DNA of 64,000 nucleotides, from contig NC_090782.1 in assembly GCF_040054535.1 (NCBI RefSeq), positions 18,776,501-18,840,500 on the forward strand, written 5' to 3'. The translations under genes and the position numbers were made by a program. Shown here piece after piece: positions 55,331 through 64,000 of this stretch (position 1 is its first letter; every line of letters starts with the position of its first letter). The DNA comes from Antennarius striatus. Its lineage: Eukaryota; Chordata; Actinopteri; Lophiiformes; Antennariidae. The notes under the pieces were generated by a model. That model did not search any database. It saw only the letters and a program-made list of their open reading frames with translations, and had not been told where the DNA came from.

Positions 55331-58300
55331 ATTTGGGTTTTTTGTCTGAAGAAGGAAAATATTGATGATACTACAAAAGTCAATATGGATGATATTCAGT
55401 TTTTTTTTTTTGCAGTCATCTGCGAAAAAGTGGGTTTCTCCAATCCCAAGCCATTTGAATGAAGCCAACAGTGTTAATAACTGTAAAAAGTGAATTCAGA
55501 AAACAAGAGAGGAAAACATTGACATAAGGTGAAACATAATGTAAGGTGAAGAACTGTGGGACTCCATGAAGAAACTTGTTTTAGAAAACATTTCTACTGA
55601 CAGGAGAGATGGGTTCAACCCTAAAGAGATATCACTGTCAGCTTGACTAGCATTAAAGCTGAAATCCTGTCTGGGTTTGTGTATTTAAGAGGTCTGTGGA
55701 ATCAAAAGTCAATTATCACATCAGTCAAAAAAAAAAAAAAAAGATTTGTATCAGTCACTTTGACCCATGTAGTGCACAAATTTCAGAAAAGAGGACATAG
55801 GGCATTAGTTAGATCATTACTGATTACAAAATCATAAGAGGTACGTGGATAATGTAATCAATGCGATAGCGTACTTGTCACTAAAACTTAAATACTCTCC
55901 AAGCCTCTGTCGTTTCAATGTAATATTTCTTACACATCCTCATTGATAAAAAATAATAGTAGAGAGTATATGATGACTGTTATACAGTATTTCCTGAGGA
56001 GTCTATGAACATTAGATGTGAGTCAGAAAGTAAAACCTTTTTTTTATAATGCAGTTGTAAAGAGCCTCCCACACTCTGGTGTCTCTGCAAGGCAATCGGA
56101 TTTTACAATCACGTACCTAGATCAAGCAGCCCTGAAAAAACTCTGTATCCATCTTAATCTTCAGGCTATTTTACCCTACTTTATTTGTTCCTCATAAGTG
56201 AGAATCAGCTCCTCTCTTGCTGTTTCCCTTGAAAGAGACATCCTTTTTTTCCCCTGTCCTTCTTCATATAGCTGTCAGATTAGCCCTTTACTTTTTATCT
56301 ATCGGTTTTTATTGCAGTTTTGCTGTATTTTTTAATTTTCAAGGGAACTCTCCCATACCTACAGTACCTACAGTAGCATCTGCTACTATTCCAGTTAAAG
56401 TCATCATATTTTTATTTTTTGCTTTTCTGTTGACAAATCTTGTGGATTGAAATACTCTGTACTGTTTTTCGGTACTGTTTTTCTCATTACCCGTACTGTT
56501 GAGGGTCCAAGCCACCATTACCAAAAGGTGGAGTTAAAACGCTGCAGACCAGTGATGTCTGAAGGAGTCAGAAACACCAGTTGCCTTGGTTTATCTCTGT
56601 GATTTTGGATTTCCTAAACTTTTGCACCTTCTTTCAACTGTCTTTTCTCTTGTTACGTACCACATTTTTTTTAGTAAGCCTGTCTAGTTATAAACAAAAG
56701 GTTGATTAAAAGAAAATACACAACTTGTGTGGACTTTTGGTGTTTGAGTCAGATGAAGCGAGTAGCAGAAAAGGTATGGATATGACAGAAGCTAAGGAAA
56801 AGGTCTGAAGTAAGTTTGCAGTTTGTTCTAAATGAAAAAAATATAAGGCATGCTGTGACGTTACCACTCAGGGCACTTGGTTTATAAAGGTTTATTTGAA
56901 CAGCTCCATTAGGAACACTTGACAAATCAAATTAGCTTTGGATCATTTGCTCAATTCCATTGTTTTAAATAAAAGGATTTTTTTAAAACAAGTTGATCTT
57001 TCGTAAAGCTGAAAATTAAAACTTCTTGCTGTTTCCAATACATTCACAGTAGTGCATGGGAATAACATGGCATGTCCAGTTTAGTGTTTTTAATGTACAA
57101 ACACTTTAAAGACATATGTTGTTCAAAAAATACGGTCACACTTACAAAGATAACCTCAGGCAACAGCAAAAATAATTGAACCATGACAAAGCATTTACTG
57201 CAGCTTGGGGTGTATACAGACTCTATTTTTAATGTAGTTCTAATAATAGCACTGGAGAAATTTCCAACAGTAATGTGAAGTGAACCAAGGGCTCTGTGAG
57301 AACTGGAATTGTAATTAGAATTGTTCATAATCATGTTCAGAATATAAATAACTAATTCTGCACATGTGGTCACAATCAGTCATCTTAATATTATCACTGG
57401 AAAATTTCTAAATAACTGGGGTGTGTATGAAATAAATTAGGGATTATTCATGTTGATGTTCCTGTTGATAGCTGTGATACCATATGTTGTGTCTGTTTGG
57501 GGCGTGTGATGATGATTAAAAGAAGTTCATTAATTATTAATCCTCTGACGACACTCTGAGTCACACCCACAAAGACACACACACATGCGCGCACACACAC
57601 ACTATGGGAACGCTCCTCAGTTCTACGCTGATGACACTATAGTCAGGCGCCACTCTGTCTCTTAGACTCCCCTTCAATCCAGCAGTGATGGACGTTGCAT
57701 TACCTTACCATGCTGCCCTGATATCATGTATTCCTGTAAGCTGGGTGAGCAAATAGACCTCTCTGCTCCACGCCTGAAGGTGATAAACCACATAAATTCT
57801 GTGTCTATACACTATTTCTTACCCTTTGCTTCTAAGATTGGCTCTCCGTCAGTTATGTTTTTCTCAGGAAAAATTTGTGTTCTGTCACCATCTTTAATCA
57901 TCTTTCTTTTTTTTTAAATAGCTTTTTTTGTTCAGATTCCCGGATTTTTGTTTTTTAAAGCAATCACGCCCCTGCTTCCCGTAACAGGACTCATCATTCA
58001 GGATAAGATATTTGTGTGCAGTTGTGCACAGGCAGAAGCATTGTCCGACGCCTGAAAGTCTCAGTGAATAGGCAAAGTTGAAGCTTGCACCCGACCTGTT
58101 AAAACATTCCTGACTTCAGTCAGAGGTCAGTGTGAAAACTGCAAATGGGGCTGTCAAGTCTATTTCAATGTTGGTGAACAACACAAGAGAGTAGTTACAT
58201 TAAGGACCTGTTTTGACAGGCCAGCTGACAAGTCTCAATAGAGGTGGCATGTTGCCCTGATAAGATAATTAGACACGTTGCCTACTTCCTTGTTACTATT

Positions 58301-58671
58301 CTTTCTACCTCTAAGAAATAGATCATTATATCTACTAAAACAGCAGCCTTTGAATAGACAAAGAGCAGCACATGAAGTAAGCCAGCTCGCCATGCAGGGA
58401 GTCAGTCTCCAAATATAATAATCATTAAGTAGTGGCCCAGGCCCATTAAATATAGCAGTAAGCAACGGGGTGTGAGGAGCAGCCAGGTCCGGAGCGCAAT
58501 ACTGTTTACACTACAAATGCGGTTGAGTTACACCATGTACAGTAAAATGGGCCTGACTGCCAGTAACTCTAGTCACTTACCAACAAAAGCATCATTTCCT
58601 GAAAGCTCCTCCCCCCCGCCCTCTTCTCCCCACCTCTCCCCTCCCCTCCCTTGTCTGCTCTCTCACTCCAG

Positions 58672-58714
58672 CCACCTTTTTGAGCTTGGAGGAAGCAGTT
58701 CACAATCACTATGA
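58672..58714 (+). CDS. Tentative small coding exon
   Basis: Bounded by a long pyrimidine tract ending CACTCCAG and a strong donor (TGA/GTAAGAC). One frame reads TFLSLEEAVHNHY and ends with two bases of a codon. Its end phase matches the tentative exon at 63961. Its start needs one base from the previous exon, whereas the exon at 50590-50713 ends in phase 0, so an unseen exon would have to lie between them. Confidence 0.25.
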
Positions 58715-58740
58715 GTAAGACTTCTACACAAATATGTCTA

Positions 58741-59104
58741 ATTCGGCCAAAGCAGGAAGCCCGTTTTAGACGTGGATGTGTCTCAGTTGGTGGAAGCAGC
58801 AGAGTTTGTGTGAGCTCATTGCCCTGAGCATACCTGGAGGAGGCAGATGTGTGTGTTGAACCAGAGAGGAATTCTGAAAGGGATAGTGAGGATCGGCTGC
58901 TGGTTCAAAGGGCATCAGCTGTAAGGTGAATACCACCACTCTCAACGACACATGGGAGAAGCTGTCACATTCGGGGACTCAAGGTGAAGCAGGAGTGTGT
59001 GTGTATGTGTGTGTTGTACCTTCCCACACTGCAGCGGTTGGACCCATGTCTCTCATGCAGATCTGGACTAAATTGTATTCACAGCTGGGACAACCACTTC
59101 CCAA
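58741..59104 (+). other. Possible alternative first exon
   Basis: A repeat-free block of exon-like texture. It contains an ATG at 59046 opening MSLMQIWTKLYSQLGQPLPK, followed directly by a GTACAG donor at 59105. An internal acceptor (CTCTCATGCAG) before ATCTGG is also possible. No homology was recognised. Confidence 0.2.
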
Positions 59105-61314
59105 GGTACAGCTACAGTTTTCTGTTTTGTAAGTGTATATATTATAATAGAAAAATATAAAGTGTAAAATCTTATGTATGCTCAAAAAAATCATTTTAGA
59201 TACTCTATTATATATCAAACTGTTTTTATGAGGATACTGACAGCTGTTTATCTTTACTGCCTTAGTCAGTGAACTTCTGCTGAAGAGTAATGAGCACTTT
59301 GTTCCACACTTATGAATGTGTTTGTAATTTTAACTTCCTTGAGTGAATTTTGAAAGTACTTCCCTATGATTACAAAGGCCTATCTATTTGTCTTCTGCCT
59401 ATTAAAATCTGCTTACAAATTTGTGGCAGATGACAAACCTTTGTGGTGTCCATTTTTACAATAATGCTTAAATTCTTTTATTATGAAATAGATGACAACA
59501 CCGGTTTTTCCTGTAAAACAACTTAAGAAATTCTTGAATACAGATGCCTAAAGGTTATTATCTTTTGGAGAAAACAATTATCTCTTTTTTCATTTTATGT
59601 CATAAAACTAACATATCGACTTGTGCTTCTTGTAAAAGGAAAAATACCAAGGAAGTTAACCCAGGTTTAGGGCTTGGCCTTTCTGGTGAAAACTGCCTGT
59701 TAGACAGAAAGTCAGGGTGTGAATTTTCTTTGTCCATCACCTGGTGTTTTTTCAGGCTGTCATTGTCAGCCAGGAACTATGACCAATAATTGCTTGTCTG
59801 TCCCCTTGCTGTCTCCCAGTAATTGCTATAACCTGATCCCTTTTCAGCTAAATGACACTTTGTATGTATTCTGTTTGTCTGGTCAATATACTCCTTGTTA
59901 TACTGCAGTGTAAACTGAACTGCATTGTTCTTTTTTTTAAAAACATTTTTATTTCCCCCATCATTAGGCACCACAGCAGTAGTTTAATGACTTCATTGGT
60001 TCAATATTTGCTGAGCACATTTCCACTGAATTTCTAGTGAAACTGACTGACTAATATCAGAATTTCTTAACTCACAGTAATTTGAGAAATGGCAGTAACT
60101 GTTTTTCCAGTAGTTTATGTTAAAGGAAACCATTTTCATCAACATAGGAATAATAGCTGAGACCTCATATGATCCTGTATCCTGGGCTGGTTTGCAAGAT
60201 TATCAATGTAATTGTACTGTATGTTGTAGGTCCTAATTGCACAAAATCTGTTTTGTGCAGTATTCAATTCACAAATTGTCATGTTTGTTGTTTTAAAAGT
60301 ACTTTTAAAAAAATGATAGCTGAAAAATGTTTTGCTTGTTGAAATAGTTCTTTCTTTTCAGTTACATTTAGAGATTCCCTTACTTGTCATCTGTGTGATT
60401 GAGGACAAATCCACAGTAAAGTTGACAGACCTGAGGCAAATATGAGTGTCACCAGTAGCAGTTGTTTTTTTTTTCCCGGTGTAAATTTCCTGACCATTGT
60501 TTTAAAAGATATGTGAAAAAATCTGTATACCCTCTTGGTGGGCGCATGCCATCCAGTTCCCGGCATATCACCAGCAAGCATGACCTAGGCATTCAGCTTA
60601 CGAGAAGTAATTAAGCAGTGGTGGTGTGGATGCATAACGGCATGGTGGCTACATTGGTGATTAGTAGCCTGCATGACATCTTAACCAATATGTAAGTACA
60701 GCTGCAGGAATTATGCTGAGTTTAGCAGCATTTTGCTGTGATTCAGTTGCGTGGAGGTACAGGGATGAAAAGAAAATCAGAGTGATAATCCTGCTAGTTA
60801 TTTGTGGTTGTAAAAGCTCCTAATGCTATTTCTGTACAATGCATAATATAGAACTGCCAATATAGGGATAGCATCGTACCGATGTGGTGGATCATCTGGT
60901 AATACTGTTAACATGTGATTTCAGCCAATAATCATTATCTGCAATCTCATCAAAAGAAGAAATTCTCCCATCAACAGTATTTGTTAGTCTTTTCACATCA
61001 TTTTTTTTATTTCAAAACAAGTATTTGATACGTCTATTTTTTTTTAATTAATTTAGATTGTGTCACCTATAAGAACAATTGAGTCACATATTTAAAAAAT
61101 AAAACACAATAAACATGTCATGATAACTTGGTGCCTAAACATTAATTTGCTTCTTTTTTTTTGTGTTTTAAGACTGCCTGTAAGTGAAATAACTCTTTGT
61201 GTTCATCTCATTGAGCTGAAACCTAAATTTAATTTAAGCAATCTTGTGCCACTAGATCACCTGAAATCGGCCACCTCAAAAAAATTCTGTAGTTGATCCA
61301 ACTTGTCTTTAAGG

Positions 61315-61440
61315 GTGCTTTCACACTAGACTCCTTTGGTCCAGATGTTTGGACTTTTAAATCGGCACCGAATTTTCATGTCTTTGAAGTCCCTCAGACC
61401 AGAGTCGAGATCAAATAACTCTACTTTTGTTTAACAAAAA
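61315..61440. repeat. Possible MITE fragment
   Basis: GGTGCTTTCACACTAGACTC, then CTTTGGTCCAGATGTTTGG, resembles a repeat phrase frequent in fish DNA transposons. Neither end was resolved. Confidence 0.3.
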
Positions 61441-63046
61441 GAGGTGATCTTGTTCTGGATCAAACTGAACAATGAATCAGATGCTTACAGTTTGAAAGCA
61501 TTGTTTTGATGGGTTGGACCTTCCAACCAAGTATGGGCAACTGTAACCATCACCAGTAAGCAAAAGGAGAGAAATAACCTGAAGAAGAAAGAAATACAAT
61601 GAGCAAGACATGACATACAAGTGAAAACACAAATATTTATTTTATCTTCGCAAGAATGTAATTGTTGAAGAGAGAGAACATATGGGAGAGTAATGCTACC
61701 TGAAGGGGGTATTTCAGAAAATGTGCCACTTTTACATATGAGAAAGACAAAATCCTGTTTTTGATGAACTGGATAATATTCATCAAGTACAGTGAGTCAC
61801 AATCCATCAATAAATTATCTTTAATTTGATTTGATCTCATTTGCTTTGATTGACGAAATTCTAATTAGAAAACAAAGTTAAGCGGATCAAAATAATATTT
61901 GCTTGTATGTTAATGTAATTCCCTGTTTATGCTTTATCTGGTGACTTGTTTAGTGGATATATTTCTCTGTGTACATCTATAACAATTATTATTTTTTATA
62001 TTTTCTTGTTTCTTTATGTTTTTATATAAATGCTTAGAAATGTAACTTGAAATAAAAAAGTGATGTACTGTATGTTTTTGTAAATGGACTGCATTCATTC
62101 CTGTCCTTGATGACTTTGTTAATTTAAAAAATAGCAATTAATCACAAAACAGAGTCATTGCATTGTACATAAAGGGTTAAAGTCTTGTTAACACAAAAAA
62201 TAATATGGCTAAAACCACAATGTCTAATTTATTTGAATGTAATTTGATGTCTGAAAATCATCTGTAGACTCTTGTTGGCATCTCATCACTATGAGACTCA
62301 AATGTTGTTTGGTACTGTTAACATTAACAGGGCAATTTGCTGACGAGTAGTGACTTTTCCTTTGCGCCGACAACGTTTGTGACAACATGATATTTTGTCT
62401 ACTGCCAAGTTGGTTGATTTCCTGGTTTACTGTCAGTCAGAACTTTGCCCCCCTCTTTCACTTGAAAAAGCAATTGAATGAACTTTTTCTGGAGAGGTCT
62501 CACTTTATAGCACTTGCTATACACTGTTTACTGTACATCACTTAACAAGTAAAAGTCCAGCTAATGTTAATCAGCACAAATACTGGAAATGAAAGACAGA
62601 AAATAAGTGACTTCTGTGAAGCATAAATGTTTTTTACCCCTCTGCTGGGTGTCACACTGCCCTGATGAGAATAGTTTTCAGGTCACTTAGTACCGTACTG
62701 GACTGAATTGTTATTGACCCTATTTTGTTTTCTTCTTGGTAGTGTGAGACTAACTCTTTAGGCACTGGTCATAGCATGTACTAAGTTTTTTTGGTTTTGT
62801 AACTGTAGATGGCTCACCCGATAGGATAAAAACCTGAAATATCCATCAGTCAACATGCATCATCATGTGCATCATTGAAACTTAACATGTTATAATAGTC
62901 ACAGAGCATGTGTGCTCATGATTGTGGAAGAGTCCATTTCTCTCCCCACTTAGCAGTCATACTTGTTTAGGAACCAAATCAGTAACCTATGGGCAGCGAT
63001 GCAATCCTCCTTGGTCACAGGTGGTAGTGCAGACTGACTGCAGAAG

Positions 63047-63064
63047 GTGTGTGTGTGTGTGTGT

Positions 63065-63117
<53 letters not shown>

Positions 63118-63124
63118 TGTGTGT
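63047..63124. repeat. (TG)n microsatellite
   Basis: About 39 copies with one TATG and one CGCG interruption. Confidence 0.95.
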
Positions 63125-63520
63125 GACTAGCATAGATATGTTCTAAATATGTAAATCCTCTTGTTACTGGTCTCCCATGTACAATAATTTTGTACAAGAT
63201 ACAGATGTCTAATTTTTTTTGCCACCTTTTCACTTTACTTAGGCAACACTCTAAATCTCCAATTTGGTCAGACAACAGGGTGAATGTAATGTCGTTGTGT
63301 GAAGTCAGGACATTTCAAAGTGTTGAGCAATGAACACAATTCCCTTGTTTGGTTTAGTATTAGATAACATTAATAGTTATTGTGTGGGTCATGGTCCATG
63401 AAATTGCTGCTAGTGTTTGCCCCTGTTGCAAAGCGGTCTGTGATACGTTAAATTTTGAAAGACTAAGCTGTCATCCTGCCTCAGCATTCCCCTCACAGCG
63501 CAGCACCCGAGACTCACGCT

Positions 63521-63524
63521 TGTG

Positions 63525-63583
<59 letters not shown>
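63521..63583. repeat. (TG)n microsatellite
   Basis: About 31 copies with one CG interruption. It lies about 400 bases from the previous TG array. Confidence 0.95.
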
Positions 63584-63586
<3 letters not shown>

Positions 63587-63960
63587 GTTTCTTGTGTTTT
63601 TAGTATTTCAAAAGGACCTCGTCTATCAGTTCAAGATGTGGGTTTCAAATATTGAGACATACATGCATGAATACCAACACGTCTCCATGGCAGCTTTCAT
63701 CCTCATATACATAATAATGACATCTCTCAGTATTCCTTCAAGTTTTCTCAACTTCTGCTACATTTCATGTCAAGAATATGAATTTGAGTTGTTTTCTTGC
63801 AGTACTATAGAGCCTTGTCACCTTTTTTAGTTCTCTAGCGGTCAGCTCAGTATGAGCTTCAGGCTGTCCTACATACTCCACTAGGAGAACACTTCTATAA
63901 AGCAGCTCTGTTATTTGCTGGGATCTGAGACACCTGACATTGCATCCTTTTATTTTCCAG

Positions 63961-64000
63961 AACATATGAAAACACTGGAAAATTCCAGGAGGCTTGGGAG
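63961..64000 (+). CDS. Tentative coding exon running off the window
   Basis: It starts after an excellent acceptor (CCTTTTATTTTCCAG). In the frame that completes the codon left open at 58714 it reads TYENTGKFQEAWE to the window end. In phase 0 it meets a stop at once. It could belong to the unidentified gene, but only 40 bases are visible. Confidence 0.3.

Larger units (their letters stand above)
50714..58671. other. Intron or flank 3' of the third coding exon
   Basis: No further exon could be placed with confidence. It contains a possible conserved block near 53215-53470, an AT-rich low-complexity stretch at 55196-55330, and a poly-A run near 55728. A phase-shifting exon may be hidden here. 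Confidence 0.4.

Overview
The window looks like nuclear DNA from a teleost fish. Genes are split into short exons by long AT-rich introns. Microsatellites, tRNA-derived SINEs, a LINE tail and a Tc1/mariner element of fish type are scattered through it. No bacterial, viral or organellar gene was seen, and no stand-alone tRNA or rRNA gene.

Two genes on the minus strand could be rebuilt exon by exon, with splice phases that agree throughout. The first, at 2497-10831, is hapln4 (brain link protein 2): seven coding exons and 388 residues, with a signal peptide, one Ig domain and two Link domains. The second, at 17137-27234, is tm6sf2, a multi-pass membrane protein of ER/Golgi lipid handling: ten coding exons and 381 residues. 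From general knowledge, HAPLN4 and TM6SF2 are also neighbours in the same orientation on human 19p13.11, so this is a conserved pair. The intergenic space at about 11-17 kb holds repeats and a possible conserved noncoding block.

A third gene runs on the plus strand, divergent from tm6sf2. It starts at a CpG-rich promoter and noncoding exon at about 30.5-30.8 kb. A 12.8-kb intron follows, then three phase-matched coding exons at 43557-43637, 44429-44517 and 50590-50713. These give 98 N-terminal residues rich in Ser, Asn, Gly and Tyr, and the gene probably continues past the window. I could not identify it. The composition and long 5' introns would suit a transcriptional regulator, but that is inference.

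Mobile and repetitive DNA: a 1.6-kb Tc1-like transposon inside a hapln4 intron (intact ends, one stop in the transposase); a V-SINE-like element with a perfect 12-bp target duplication; a second tRNA-derived SINE; several copies of a shared SINE/LINE tail; an antisense LINE 3' end; a two-copy dispersed repeat of about 230 bp; pentanucleotide, dinucleotide and decamer tandem arrays. I found no convincing undescribed system. The best leads are the unidentified plus-strand gene, a microsatellite that forms part of a hapln4 splice acceptor tract, and hapln4's initiator codon at the very end of its first exon.
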